64,000 nucleotides of DNA from contig NC_045143.1 in the NCBI RefSeq assembly GCF_008831285.2, positions 24,823,662 through 24,887,661 on the forward strand, written 5' to 3'. The stretch's first letter is position 1; every line of letters starts with the position of its first letter. The DNA is from Nymphaea colorata. Its lineage: Eukaryota > Streptophyta > Magnoliopsida > Nymphaeales > Nymphaeaceae. The translations under genes and the position numbers were made by a program. This document shows, piece after piece, positions 46,781 to 55,553 of this stretch. Under the pieces are notes generated by a model. That model had not been told where the DNA came from and did no database searches. It saw nothing but the letters and a program-made list of their open reading frames with translations.

Positions 46781-47505
46781 CTTTCAGTTCACATTCACGT
46801 AACCCTAATCTCATATTAAAAGAGATTAGGGTGTTGACTACATATTTACAATTTCAGTCCACTAAAATATAAGAAAACAATAAGTAGACCCTTGTCCACT
46901 TTCTAATATTTCAGAAAGACTGAAATTGACTCTAGAAAACTTTAACAATAGAAACAGCGACCTCTTAACAAGTGGTTAGCTGTTCAAACTTTGGTATCCC
47001 TTATTTTCTTCAAATAGTTTGAAGTTTGAATTTGATCAATGGACTTATGTGCTTTACCTTTTGGAATAAGTCCTTGTTTCCTTTTCCAACTGCACCTATC
47101 AATTTATAATTGGTCTCCTTGTTCAAACTAGAAGTTAAGAAGCATCCATGTGCATGTGCAATTCTGGCTTTGGTTTTGTGAGCATCTCATCACTGTTTGT
47201 AGTGTTGCCCAGTTTATGCATGGTTGTGTTTGTTTGCATTATGAAGTTTTGTTCACTTAAATTGTTCAAAGTTCTGCATGTTTGTGCCCAGCTGCTTACC
47301 CCCGTGACTACTCTTAGAGAGATGCTATTGCAAAGGCTCTCTCATCACAGAATGTTATTCTTCTTCATGGGCCTCCTGGAACGGGGAAGACTACGACTGT
47401 GGTAGAAATTATCCTGCAAGAAGTCAAACGTGGTTCAAAAATACTTGCCTGTGCCGCTTCTAATATTGCTGTTGACAACATTGTTGAAAGACTTTCCTGC
47501 CATAG
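13486..47505 (+). CDS. SMUBP-2/IGHMBP2-like DNA helicase, 5' exons, with giant introns
   Basis: The exons are 13486-13596, 13728-13832, 13927-13995, 14424-14513, 14683-14766, 31490-31651 and 47318-47505, about 270 codons in one frame. The start is the first ATG ([15 protein letters not shown]); a second ATG at 13507 is possible. Conserved stretches are [29 protein letters not shown] followed by [59 protein letters not shown] and [18 protein letters not shown]. The Walker A motif GPPGTGKT is at 47369-47392, followed by [20 protein letters not shown]. This is the N-terminal and RecA1 part of a superfamily 1B (Upf1-like) 5'-3' helicase acting on DNA/RNA. Helicase motifs II-VI and the C-terminus are not found before the right edge. 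Intron 5 is 16.7 kb and intron 6 is 15.7 kb, both filled by nested retrotransposons. The exons show no lesion. Confidence 0.88.
14767..16396 (+). other. Intron 5 of the helicase gene, left of element A
   Basis: Contains a 336-bp tandem duplication (14822-15493) and otherwise AT-rich sequence with no recognisable gene. Confidence 0.65.
14822..15493. repeat. 336-bp direct tandem duplication
   Basis: Copy 1 is 14822-15157 and copy 2 is 15158-15493. Each begins ATGTATGGGTGACTGACACA and ends GCTGCGAGTTGGG. By eye the two copies are identical, which points to a very recent event. It starts 56 bp downstream of helicase exon 5. Confidence 0.92.
16397..16628 (-). repeat. 3' LTR of element A
   Basis: This LTR is 232 bp, TGTTGCAGCCTTGAGACG...TAATTTCAACA. 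It is about 4-5% different by eye from the partner at 30558-30787. Confidence 0.9.
16636..17850 (-). pseudogene. Chimeric copia RT (element B) fused to the RNase H tail of element A
   Basis: An uninterrupted 404-codon frame. It contains the RT N-terminus ([20 protein letters not shown]), the Asp motif [26 protein letters not shown], the active site [10 protein letters not shown] and [10 protein letters not shown], all of the B/E family. After SVLNTKL the sequence jumps at about 16720-16735 to [13 protein letters not shown]...[10 protein letters not shown], the RNase H terminus of the A/H/Z family. The RT thumb/connection and most of RNase H are absent. The frame survives the join by chance. 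It is best read as a deletion between nested elements, not a working enzyme. Confidence 0.82.
17884..20320 (-). pseudogene. Copia gag-protease-integrase of element B, broken
   Basis: Gag starts at 20320 ([14 protein letters not shown], then [20 protein letters not shown]). Lesions near 19949 and 19690-19720 break it into 19949-20320, 19623-19946 and 17884-19722. The last holds the CCHC knuckle ([16 protein letters not shown]), the protease [13 protein letters not shown], the GAG_pre-integrase [10 protein letters not shown] and the integrase core with [19 protein letters not shown] and [15 protein letters not shown]. It ends at a TAG just before the RT part. The domain order gag-PR-IN-RT confirms Ty1/copia. 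Confidence 0.83.
20574..20850 (-). repeat. 5' LTR of element B
   Basis: This LTR is 277 bp, TGTAAGAATCTTCACAAAG...CATACACTAACA. It is the only LTR of this element left. Confidence 0.85.
20851..21903 (-). pseudogene. Integrase and RT N-terminus of element A, left of C
   Basis: Fragments 21564-21900, 20959-21516 and 20851-21010 encode [36 protein letters not shown], the integrase C-terminal region ([29 protein letters not shown]) and the linker before RT ([20 protein letters not shown]). The frames are separated by shifts near 21560 and 21050. Integrase is split by hAT element C at 21904-28100, and RT is split by B at 20850. Confidence 0.8.
22421..22705 (-). repeat. 3' LTR of element G
   Basis: 285 bp, TGTAGAAACACGCAACACAC...TCTATTTTAACA. 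Confidence 0.92.
22706..26992 (-). pseudogene. Copia gag-pol of element G, few lesions
   Basis: From 26992 ([11 protein letters not shown]) to 25415 one frame covers gag ([17 protein letters not shown]), the knuckle [15 protein letters not shown], the protease [13 protein letters not shown] and the GAG_pre-integrase [11 protein letters not shown] to CEVC. An in-frame TAG then precedes [10 protein letters not shown]. Integrase ([30 protein letters not shown]) continues to about 24750. There a 5-nt loss relative to element I shifts the frame at the sequence encoding RDV. RT follows ([45 protein letters not shown]). RNase H ([36 protein letters not shown]) lies in 22700-23206, broken once near 23207. 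Confidence 0.88.
27365..27649 (-). repeat. 5' LTR of element G
   Basis: 285 bp, adjoining the PBS at its left edge. Very similar to 22421-22705, implying a young insertion. Confidence 0.92.
28101..29808 (-). pseudogene. Copia gag-protease-integrase N-part of element A
   Basis: An unbroken frame from 29808 ([18 protein letters not shown]) to the C insertion. It shows UBN2 gag with [11 protein letters not shown] and [14 protein letters not shown], a glycine/arginine-rich stretch, the knuckle [16 protein letters not shown], the protease [14 protein letters not shown] and the GAG_pre-integrase [11 protein letters not shown] and [11 protein letters not shown]. The start of the integrase core, [18 protein letters not shown], is cut by hAT element C. 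There is no stop over about 569 element codons, so this part of A is better preserved than in Z or H. Confidence 0.87.
29828..29863. repeat. (TA)n microsatellite in the leader of A
   Basis: A run of TA dinucleotides just upstream of A's gag. Z (4350-4360) and H (54330-54392) have TA runs of different length at the same place. Confidence 0.85.
30558..30787 (-). repeat. 5' LTR of element A
   Basis: 230 bp, starting TGTTGCAGCC after the PBS and ending TAATTTCAACA before the CACTT duplication. Confidence 0.92.
30788..31489 (+). other. Intron 5 of the helicase gene, right of element A
   Basis: AT-rich, with a (CA)n run at 30989-31014. No gene is seen. It ends in TGAATGTAG, the 3' splice site of exon 6. 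Confidence 0.65.
31878..32097 (-). repeat. 3' LTR of element D
   Basis: 220 bp, TGTTCAATATTGGAGGAAG...GAAAACTTTAACA. It contains a (GA)n run and the palindrome-like CTAATCTCATATTAAAAGAG. Confidence 0.92.
32098..32698 (-). pseudogene. RNase H of element D
   Basis: Readable motifs on the minus strand are [49 protein letters not shown] and [16 protein letters not shown]. Beyond a stop near 32367 come [14 protein letters not shown] and [13 protein letters not shown]. This is the copia RNase H domain. It is separated from its RT (37785 onward) by element E. Confidence 0.82.
32699..32982 (-). repeat. 3' LTR of element E
   Basis: 284 bp, TGTAAGATTTTGATATC...TGTACAAACTTAACA, followed by the complement of the polypurine tract. 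Confidence 0.92.
32983..37193 (-). pseudogene. Copia gag-pol of element E, broken
   Basis: Gag starts at 37193 ([34 protein letters not shown]) and shifts frame near 36850 and 36255. It carries the knuckle [16 protein letters not shown]. Protease [13 protein letters not shown] is near 36160. Integrase ([37 protein letters not shown]) runs to 35097. A stop and shift near 34770-35096 precede RT 33527-34765 ([56 protein letters not shown]). RNase H is in another frame, 32977-33654 ([39 protein letters not shown]). At least four lesions. Confidence 0.87.
37501..37784 (-). repeat. 5' LTR of element E
   Basis: 284 bp partner of 32699-32982, beginning right after the PBS. Confidence 0.92.
37785..40139 (-). 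pseudogene. Integrase and RT of element D
   Basis: 39628-40130 encodes [28 protein letters not shown] and [18 protein letters not shown] (GAG_pre-integrase and integrase N-part). 38819-39620 holds the broken rest of integrase. 38009-38659 is a clean RT segment: [46 protein letters not shown] and [14 protein letters not shown] frameshift near 38040 leads to [12 protein letters not shown], and element E interrupts after the conserved [12 protein letters not shown]. Confidence 0.83.
40140..40382 (+). repeat. 5' LTR of element F
   Basis: 243 bp, TGTTGATAGATCGTTTG...CGTATTTCTACA. Confidence 0.92.
40490..40625 (+). repeat. About 33-bp GC-rich tandem repeat in the leader of F
   Basis: Three full copies and a partial copy of a unit containing CCGTCTGCCCTCCCGTCGCC. 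The unit is a multiple of 3, so frames remain open across it, but it is upstream of gag. Confidence 0.85.
40791..41816 (+). pseudogene. Copia gag of element F
   Basis: The likely start is ATG 40791 ([16 protein letters not shown]). It has UBN2 gag features [32 protein letters not shown] and [14 protein letters not shown], and the knuckle [15 protein letters not shown] at about 41552-41596. A shift just before the protease motif ends this frame with TAG at 41814, whereas gag and pol are one frame in related element G. About 340 codons. Otherwise well kept. Confidence 0.85.
41808..45078 (+). pseudogene. Copia pol of element F, several stops
   Basis: The protease [10 protein letters not shown] is at about 41814. 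GAG_pre-integrase [10 protein letters not shown] runs to CDVC, where a TAG at 42322 interrupts before [10 protein letters not shown]. Integrase is 42337-42996 ([31 protein letters not shown]). A TGA at about 42997 replaces Gly before [14 protein letters not shown] runs from about 43540 ([19 protein letters not shown]). A TGA at 43846 replaces Trp before [14 protein letters not shown]. The active site [12 protein letters not shown] is at about 44107, RNase [10 protein letters not shown] at about 44602. A TGA at about 44770 precedes [10 protein letters not shown], and the domain ends near 45081. The lesions are mostly single substitutions. Confidence 0.87.
45079..45324 (+). repeat. 3' LTR of element F
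   Basis: 246 bp partner of 40140-40382. Confidence 0.92.
45325..46720 (-). pseudogene. Gag start, protease remnant and leader of element D
   Basis: A degraded frame starts at 45719 (MANGS) and quickly reaches sequence matching the segment before protease and the protease-like remnant near 45440-45480. The UBN2 capsid region and CCHC knuckle normally in between (about 250 codons in A) are not present, so D carries an internal gag deletion. 45730-46720 is the non-coding leader, with repeated CAGATCTGATACAT-like motifs at 46270-46450, ending at the PBS. Coding potential is low and boundaries are approximate. Confidence 0.6.
46721..46947 (-). repeat. 5' LTR of element D
   Basis: 227 bp partner of 31878-32097. 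It differs mainly in the length of its (GA)n run. Confidence 0.92.
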
Positions 47506-49350
47506 GTAGATGAAATTGTTTCTCCATCTGCCTTTTTCTTTCCGTACTATGTGATGTTTTCAGATAACAATACTATGAAATAATGGATTTTGGTTGTATG
47601 AACTGCTAGTCAAGCATGGCAACGTAGAAAATTATCAGACTTTAGTTATCTAAACTTAATATTCTAGTGATTTTGTTCCGAGAGTACTCTCCTTACTAGC
47701 TTACATTACAATAAATTTCATGCATGTGGGATGCTTATTGGTTTTTAACAATAAAAGGAGTTACTTGGGCAGTTGTTGATTTATTCTCATACTTTAAGCT
47801 TGCAATACAGCTGCTTTAATTCTTTCCAAATTTATTAATATCCTTGCTACAGATCAATACTTTTATTACTTTGTGCCACCAAAGGAGTCAAGTCTTCATT
47901 CTTGAATTACATATTTCTTCCCGAACCATAAATAGCATTCTTGATTATGAAATACGAATGTGGTCCTATTTTTCACTGTTCAGGACATCCCTTTGGAAAG
48001 CATTGGTCTCTGTCAAGACTGAATTTTTTAGTTTGAAAAAAAATTGTCCTTTTTCAGCATTCATAACTTTCATGTGGGAGAATATCCTAAGGAATATATG
48101 CAATAGCTGCCCTATTGTGAAGTTTTTTTGGAAATGGAAACAAATGCACCAAATCAAGAAAATAACATGAAACATGTAGGTTTTCAAATACAAAACTCTT
48201 TAGGGGCTATTGCCCTTCAAAAGATCTTCAAGTACTTTGTGATTAGATACACATCAAAATAGAATCTTCTTCGTGACATTTTGGGACATCTTTTCTTGGC
48301 AGAAGAGTTCAAGTAAATCCAAGATTCCAAGTGATCGTTTATTCTTTCATTCATCATTAACTCTATTTTGCCAGTGAATATGACAAAACTCAAATCTCAG
48401 TGTCATGCTTATAAGCACCATTATTACCATTGACTCGCGGTTATCGTCTCAATAGGGTGCCGAAAGGTCGAATCGACTCGTAAAACCCTCCAACAAGTTT
48501 TTCCCATCTGTTCGAGGTTATGACTGATCGATTTAAACTCCAAGACCTCGATTCAATCTATTAGTAGTATGTTTCTCAACTTGCTTTCTTAGTTGAGACG
48601 TCATCCCAGCAATCATGTTTCTCCATTTGTCAATTTGATGACGACAACATTAGCTCACTAATAAAGATCGTAAATTAACCAAATCAACTTGAACGAGCAT
48701 TTGCATCGCACCTCAGCACATGTCCAAACCTTAATGACTTACATGTTTTGTCGTCTTTTCAAATTCTAATTTCCCATGCGAACCATCAATAGTACCCTTT
48801 CTCCACAAGCAACATAATATTCATATCGACGATAGCATGCATCAAAAGTTCATCAAAACGGTCCTAAACCTTCCCACATTATCAAAATATATACCATGCT
48901 CTCTAACTGCTTCAAATATTAACCCATGATGCTAAAAGGATAATTATATACATTCTTAGTGCAAAAATCCTGTAAAATTAGGCTTGTTTAGACGTGTTCA
49001 CCCTTCTTACAGTCTTAGCTATTGTAGGCGTCCCCAGCAGCCACCCCAAATGCTCGATTAATCACCAAACACCAAAGACTATATGCTGTCGTTGCCTTCA
49101 CCACTCTCTATTTGTTGGTATGAGGGGAAAGACGTATTCCTGCAACTGCCAAATCCAAAACAACCCTAAAGGGTGTGAGAATGAGCACGCGAGAGGTTGG
49201 ACGAGAGAAATGGGCATCCAGTTGAGAGGGAGAGGGTTCGGCTGAAGGAGACATGCGCGGGAGAGAGACAGTGATAGAGAGAAACCGAGAGAGAGACAAA
49301 GGCGAGAATTCAGGCAAAGGGAAAAGACAAACGAGGGGGAGAATGTGGGA
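47506..49350. other. Region downstream of helicase exon 7
   Basis: It starts with a 5' splice site (GTAGATG at 47506). AT-rich to about 49000, then a GA-rich stretch (49190-49330). I looked for the next conserved helicase block and did not find it. It is probably the continuing intron, or the gene is broken here. Confidence 0.5.
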
Positions 49351-49540
49351 TGGCTTTGCTGGCATAGGAGGTCCACGTCCTCTAGCTGGCTTTGTCATTG
49401 TGAAAACTTTGTGTCCTTCTTTTTCTCCTGTGGATGTTGTGCGGCCGCACATATGACAGGTTCCTGCTGCATGCTTGATAAGCTGGCAGTAGAGCTTGCT
49501 GGTCTCTGGATCATTTTGAATTTCTCCATGGTCATGGCTT
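49351..49540 (-). pseudogene. Endogenous caulimovirid ORF2 C-terminal fragment
   Basis: On the minus strand it encodes a segment matching the ORF2 C-terminus found again at 56980-57180 (plus) and 61860-62027 (minus): GEIQNDPETSKLY, KHAAGTCHMC and VFTMTKPARGRG. It stops abruptly at both ends. To the right, after about 15 bp, plus-strand protease sequence begins, so the fragment is rearranged. Confidence 0.75.
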
Positions 49541-49818
49541 TGATGCACCAACAAACGTTTGACATAATTGGATTCAAGAATATGGATTCAGAGTCAACTC
49601 ATTTTCATCAACTTTTAGTAAGATGCAAAATAACTATAGGAGACTCGATGCTTGATGTTCAAGCTTTAATTGACTTAGGATGCACAAATACTATTATAGA
49701 CCAATCTTTAGTAAAACCACAATATATTAACACATTAACTGAACCAATACAGCATTGTTGCCATTTTGGTAGACATTATAACCACGAAGATCATGGTGAA
49801 AATAAACAGTTAAAATAC

Positions 49819-50058
49819 TGTTGCAGCCGCAAGGTTTGGAGCCTTGTCGTGAGATGTGGAGAGAGAGAGAGAGTAGCAGCCGTAATTGGAGAAAGAAAAA
49901 CCTTAATCATTCACTAACCCTAATCTCCATTATAAAGATATTAGGGTAGAAAGGAGATTTACAGATTACATCAAATAGAAATAAGGAAATATTAAAGAGA
50001 TCTTATAACTCTTTAATATTACAAAGAGCTACCTAGAAACAAATCTTCTAATTCAACA
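49819..50058 (-). repeat. 3' LTR of element H
   Basis: 240 bp, TGTTGCAGCCGCAAGG...CTTCTAATTCAACA. Confidence 0.92.
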
Positions 50059-50065
50059 CTCCCCC

Positions 50066-53000
50066 TCAAGCTGGAGCATACATATTAAACATGCTCAGCT
50101 TGTCACAACATCTACAAAAATCACCAATGGGGAGAGCTTTGGTGAAGATATCTGCAGCTTGGTCTTCTGAAGGAACATGAATAGTGGCAATGGTTCTTCC
50201 TTGAACGAGATCCCAAATGTAATGGCAGTCCACTTCAATATGTTTAGTTCTTTCATAGAAAACTAGATTGTTTGCAATGTATGTGGCTGCTTGATTGTCA
50301 GAATACATCTTCATGGGAAGCGGAATAGACACACTTAGGCTAGATAGCATGGATCTATCCCAAGTCATTTCTGTTGCAGTTTGAGCCATAGCCCTGTATT
50401 CGGATTCTGCACTAGATCTTGACACCACACCTTGTTTTTTGTTTCTCCACGATATAAGGTTACCTCCCACAAATACACAGAATTCTGTGGTAGATTTCCT
50501 GTCTTCGACTGAGCCAGCATAGTCAGCATCACTATAAGCTTCCACTTCTAGGGTCTTGCCTTTTGTGAACAAAAGGCCTTTGCCAGGAGACGATTTCAGA
50601 TAGTTGACCACCATCAAAGCAGCATCCCACTGAACTTTTCTGGGTTTTTCCATAAATTGACTTAGCTTTCTCACTGCAAAACTAATGTCTGCTCAGGTCA
50701 CAGTAACATAGAGGAGTTTTCCAATAAGGGATCTATATGATCGAGAATCCACTAATTCTCCTTGGTCATCATGAATATGTATGCGTGGACTCATAGGTAG
50801 ATTAGCTGGTTTGGCTTCTAGCATCCCAGTGTCCTGCAATAAATCAAGAACATACTTCCGTTGAGAGAGAACGACACCATCCCTATTGCGAGCAACCTCT
50901 ATTCCCAAGAAATAACGTAGTGGACCAAGATCTTTCGTCACAAAGTGTTTTTGAAGAAACAACTTTGCATCAGAAATTTCTTGATCGGAGTCGCCTGTCA
51001 GGATAATGTCATCAACATAAACCACTAGAACGGTTATACCCCTGGAAGTCTTCTTGATAATCAATGAATGATCAAGGGGAGATCTTGCAAAGCCACACTT
51101 TGAGACTACCTCAGAGAACTTGTGAAATCACGCACGAGGACTCTGCTTGAGTCTATAAATAGATTTCTTCAGTTTGCACACTTTTCCGCACTCCCCCTGT
51201 CGTTCAAACCCTGGTGGTTGTTGCATATAGACAGTTTCATCAAGGTCACCATACAAAAAGGCGTTTTTGACATCAAGCTGATGCATGGGTCAGTCATGGT
51301 GTACAACCACTGAAATGATAAGACGAATGGTTCCCAACCGAGCAACTGGAGAGAAAGTCTCAAAGAAATCCACCCCGTAAGTCTGTGTGTAGCCCTTAGC
51401 AACCAACCGAGCTTTGTATCGTTCCACAGAACCATCAGAATTATATTTCACTGTGAATACCCACTTAGAGCCAACAATGTCTCAATCAAGAGGAGGATCA
51501 ACAAGTTCCCAGGTGCCTCGCTCAACTAATGCATCCATCCCATCTTGCATAGCCTGTTTCCACTAGGTATCTAATAAAGCCTGCTGATGATACGTAGGAA
51601 CTGTATGAGCAGTCAGAGCGGGAATAAACTGTTGCATACTTTTACCCACACCGTCAGTAGACAAAAAATGAGATATAAGATGCAGAGTACATTGTCGCTT
51701 GCCTTTGCGAAGAACAATAGTAAGTCTTGACAGGGATCAAATGGACCAAGGCTACTCACTTCAGATGAACTCATCTCCTGAGAAGCGGTTGGTGAAGGAT
51801 CATGAGAGGGGTCCTGTCGACGTGTGTAGACCCGCAGACGATCACGAAACTTGGACACTATAGCTAGAGTGTCTTTAGAAGGAGATTCAAAAGGGAATGA
51901 CTCCAAAGGAATAGGAGGAATAGGTAGTGGGTCTGGTGACCGTGGCATCTCAGTAGAGATAGAAGTGGAGCTATAATAAGGTTTAAACTCAAAGAACGTG
52001 ACATGCGCACTGATATACTCCTTTTGAGTTAATGGGTCAAAGCATTTGTAGCCTTTATGGTTTCTGGAGCAGCCTATAAAGATGCACTTAATGGCTTGGG
52101 CATCCAATTTATTACACGTGGGGCCAAGTATGTGAACAAAACATGTGCAACCAAATACTTTGGGAGCCACTGGAAATAAGGGTCGTTGGGGATGCACAAG
52201 TTTAATGGGAACCTTGTTAATGGAAGATGAGGGTAAACGGTTGGTTAAATAACAGGCAGTGAGGATGGCATCTCCCCAAAAGTACGTAGGTAAGTTATTA
52301 TGAAGCATTAGGGAACGAGCCACATTTAAAAATTGGCGATGTTTCCTTTCAGCTACTGAATTTTGTTGGGAGGTATGGGGACAAGTAAACTGAGGAGAAA
52401 TGCCATTATCAGAGTAAAACTTCATTAAGGTAGATGCCTTGAACTCAGGAGCGTTATTAGTGCGAATGCTTTTTACAAGAATACCAAATTGGGTCTTTAT
52501 TTCAATAATAAGGTTTTTGAGAGAACATACGACTTCAGACATTTCTTTCAAAAGGAAGACCCAAGTGACTCGAGAATAATCATGAACAATGACTAGGAAA
52601 TAACGAAATCTTGACCTACTAGCAACTTTGCTATGACCCCACACATCAACATGAAGAAGATCAAATAGTCCACAACTGGACAGACTCAGACTCGATAAAT
52701 AACTACTACGAGTGTGTTTGCCTAGTTGACAAGATTCACACTGAAATGACTCTGGTACTGAAAGATGAGGAAGAAGATGACAGAGCTTGGAGATAGATGG
52801 ATGACCAAGTCTGAGATGCCACTGGAAGGAGGAGGACAATGAGGTGATCGACGATGCTGCAATACCCACTGGATTCGACAGAAAGTAGATGCCCCCTTTT
52901 TCATAGCCTCCACCAATCGTCTTCTCAGTTTGCAAGTCCTGAAATGAACATACACCAGAGTCAAATGTAACACGATAATGTGAATCATTAATCAATTGTC

Positions 53001-54285
53001 CAACCGATAACAAATTTGTGGGAAACTTAGGAGCATATAACACATTAGGAATAGTCATAGACTGAGAGATCTTCATATCTCCATAACCTATAATAGGTGA
53101 TCATCGACCATTTGCAAGTCTTACATGACGTGTCTAAGGTAATGGGTGCAGGACAGTAAACATAGAAGGTCTACTACCAAAGTGTCTCGATGCTCCTGAA
53201 TCAATAATCCAAGTAGTACCTGTATCATGTGGGACAGTATCAACGGACATAGCACTGTCTATCATGACTGTAGAGGCCGATGGCTGGATAGATCTGTATA
53301 CCAGGAAGTCCTCATACTCTGACTTGTTGATGCTCAGAGTCACTGTCTCAGGGTGAGAAGACGATGAAGACCCATCGACCACTGATGACGCTGCTTGGGC
53401 AGATCCAATAGGAGACTGTAAAGAGTTCTTTCCCAGCTTAGATGCAACATTTCTTCCTAGGAGCAGTGCCGCGGTAGGACGACCATGTTTATCCCAACAT
53501 CTGTCTTCCAAATGCCCTATTTTCCCACAATAGTTGCACTGAAATCTCCCCCGACCTCCTCCTGACCCACGACCCATGCCTCTTCCCCTAAATGAATTGC
53601 GTCCACGACCTCCTGATGCTGCCAAGTCAGAGGCATGGATATCACTAGAGGGCGGAGAGAGAGTAACAAGAAGACGGCTGAGTCTGTTGTGGGCTTCAGC
53701 CAGGTCAGGGATCTTTGCTCCAGTCAACATCTGTGCCTTTGCTACTGCATATTCAGAAGAGAGACCCTGCAGAAACTTTGCAACCATGGACTGTTCACCG
53801 TGGGTCTTATGGCATGTTGGACAAGGAGGACGTAATGCTTTAAGTCGTTCATAGATTGACTTGACAGAAGCGAAATACTAAGCCAGACTCTGGTCGCCCT
53901 GTTGCAAATTAAGTAATTCCTCCTCAACCTGCAATATCTTGCTAACATTCTTGTCATTCGAGTAGGTTTGTTTTAGAAAATCCCTCATGTGTTTGGCAGA
54001 GGTATAAAATGCAATAGTAGAAGTAATGTGTGGTTGCACGCTATTCATGATCTCAGACATGACAATATTGTTATCTTCCTTCCACGAAATATATTTCCCA
54101 CTCTTTTCCACATTCTCATCTTCTTTGATAACATGCTCCTTTCGATGTCCAGTCACACACATCATAAACACACGAGAGCAAATCTCATAGTTAGATCCAT
54201 CTAACTTTACAGTAGAACCATAAGAGAATGGATTTCCTCCACTCTTAACCTCATGACAAAAGTCAGTGTTGGGATTTTCTGCCAT
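50066..54285 (-). pseudogene. Copia gag-pol of element H, many lesions
   Basis: Gag starts at 54285 (MAENPNTDFCHEV) and stops at 53878, where a Gln codon is TAG. 53134-53787 has the knuckle [15 protein letters not shown] and the protease [14 protein letters not shown]. Two more stops near 53100-53130 follow (one where Trp is expected). 51613-53076 covers GAG_pre-integrase and integrase ([46 protein letters not shown]). RT is in pieces at 51169-51550 and 50693-51064 (VVYVDDIILTGDS, RYFLGIEVARNRDG). RNase H is 50066-50674 ([43 protein letters not shown]). RT residues between LDVKN and YVDD are damaged. Confidence 0.87.
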
Positions 54286-54302
54286 CGCAAATCAGCCCAC
54301 AA

Positions 54303-54329
54303 ATGATCACCCACCACCAGCAAGCGAGA

Positions 54330-54393
<64 letters not shown>

Positions 54394-54553
54394 ATGAAGA
54401 CTGCGACTGATCAGCAGTAAGCCAATAACATATGTCCAACACCACACGGCAATGATCACCCACCACCAGCAAGCGAGAATATATATATATATCAATGAAG
54501 ACTGCGACTGATCAGCAGTAAGCCAATAACATATGTCCAACACCACACAGCAA
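54303..54553. repeat. Duplicated block and long (TA)n in the leader of H
   Basis: A block starting TGATCACCCACCACCAGCAA and ending near CCAACACCACACGGCA occurs at about 54304-54451 and again at about 54453-54552. The first copy has a TA run of about 60 bp, the second a TA run of about 12 bp. Confidence 0.85.
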
Positions 54554-55252
54554 TATTAGATGCAAAAATACTTTCCCAAACAGCTTCTGAACACTCCACG
54601 ATAACAGATTGCTGTCCAACTGTTGACAGCAACCCTACGGCAGAAAACAACAACCTAACAATACAGAAAATCCCACGATAGACTGCTGTCCAACACTCCC
54701 ACGACAGATGAAATCCAGCAACACAAATAGAATGCTGACAGCACCAGCAATAAAAATAGAAGACTGCTGTCCAACAGCCCCACGACAGAGAAAATCCAGC
54801 AATCCAACGGCTAGAAAAAAATTCCACTGCTTGCACTGTCTTTAGTAACCAACAACTTATCTATTTATGCATCTAATGCTGCTGTACCACAGATTATTTG
54901 CCACTAATAATGAATAGCGACAGGAAAAAGAATATTCAACATAAACTACCGTAGACTCCCACCCAGCTGCGATAAAAAAAATATATTTAGACATCCATAG
55001 CTGGAGTCTATTCACACAGATTTCATAGCGTGAATAGACTCCTCCACACGGTTCAGTTGCTGAAAGACAGTCAACTGGAACTGAACGTGTGTAGCAGGAG
55101 TAGGAGACGGAAGAGGGAGATGGAGAAGAAGGCGGTGGAAGAGATAGCCTTAGGAGGAGAAGCCGACGGCAGTTTTTCTTCACGTCGGCAGCCTGGTTCA
55201 CGCCCCAGCCACTGTTTTCTTCACGTCGCCGGTCACGATGGCTCTGATACCA

Positions 55253-55498
55253 TGTTGCAGCCGCGAGGTTTGGAGCCTTGTCGTGAGATGTGGAGAGAGA
55301 GAGAGAGAGTAGCAGCCGTAATTGGAGAAAGAAAAACCTTAGTCATTCACTAACCCTAATCTCCATTATAAAGAGATTAGGGTAGAAAGGAGATTTACAG
55401 ATTACATCAAACAAAAATAAAGGAAACATTAAAGAGATCTTATAACTCTTTAGTATTTCAAAGAGCTACCTAGAAACATAAAATCTTCTAATTCAACA
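55253..55498 (-). repeat. 5' LTR of element H
   Basis: 246 bp partner of 49819-50058, directly right of the PBS. Confidence 0.92.
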
Positions 55499-55553
55499 AA
55501 TACAATCCTAGATCTTATAATCATGAATGGAAAATTATTAAACTTGAGTGAAC

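Larger units (their letters stand above)
31873..46952 (-). mobile_element. Copia element D (31878-46947), host of E and F, TSD ATAGA
   Basis: A minus-strand element with LTRs 31878-32097 and 46721-46947 and ATAGA duplicated at 31873-31877 and 46948-46952. The PBS (complement of GCTCTGATACCA) abuts 46721 and the polypurine tract (complement of CTCCCCCTCAAGC) abuts 32097. Its own sequence is 32098-32698, 37785-40139 and 45325-46720. E sits in its RNase H/RT region (TSD TAAGC) and F in its protease region (TSD GGTGC). It lies in helicase intron 6, antisense to the gene. Gag is almost entirely missing. Confidence 0.92.
49814..55503 (-). mobile_element. Copia element H (49819-55498), full length, TSD AATAC
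   Basis: A 5,680-bp minus-strand element of the A/H/Z family inserted in the viral protease fragment. The LTRs are 49819-50058 and 55253-55498, with AATAC duplicated at 49814-49818 and 55499-55503. The PBS (complement of GGCTCTGATACCA) abuts 55253, and the polypurine tract (complement of CTCCCCCTCAAGC) abuts 50058. Its insertion into viral DNA dates the viral integration as older than H. Confidence 0.93.
49555..55553 (+). pseudogene. Endogenous caulimovirid protease fragment, split by element H
   Basis: 49555-49818 on the plus strand reads as a retropepsin-like domain with LLVRCKITIGDSM followed by ALIDLGCTNTIID. The usual active-site D-T/S-G is D-L-G here. Element H interrupts it with a clean AATAC duplication, and the viral frame resumes at 55504 and fades by about 55553, where minus-strand movement-protein sequence starts. 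A broken fossil copy, annotated only. Confidence 0.72.

Noticed and set aside
47844-48193. ORFs on both strands in the region after helicase exon 7
   Set aside because: AT-rich intronic composition; no similarity to the missing helicase motifs or any family.
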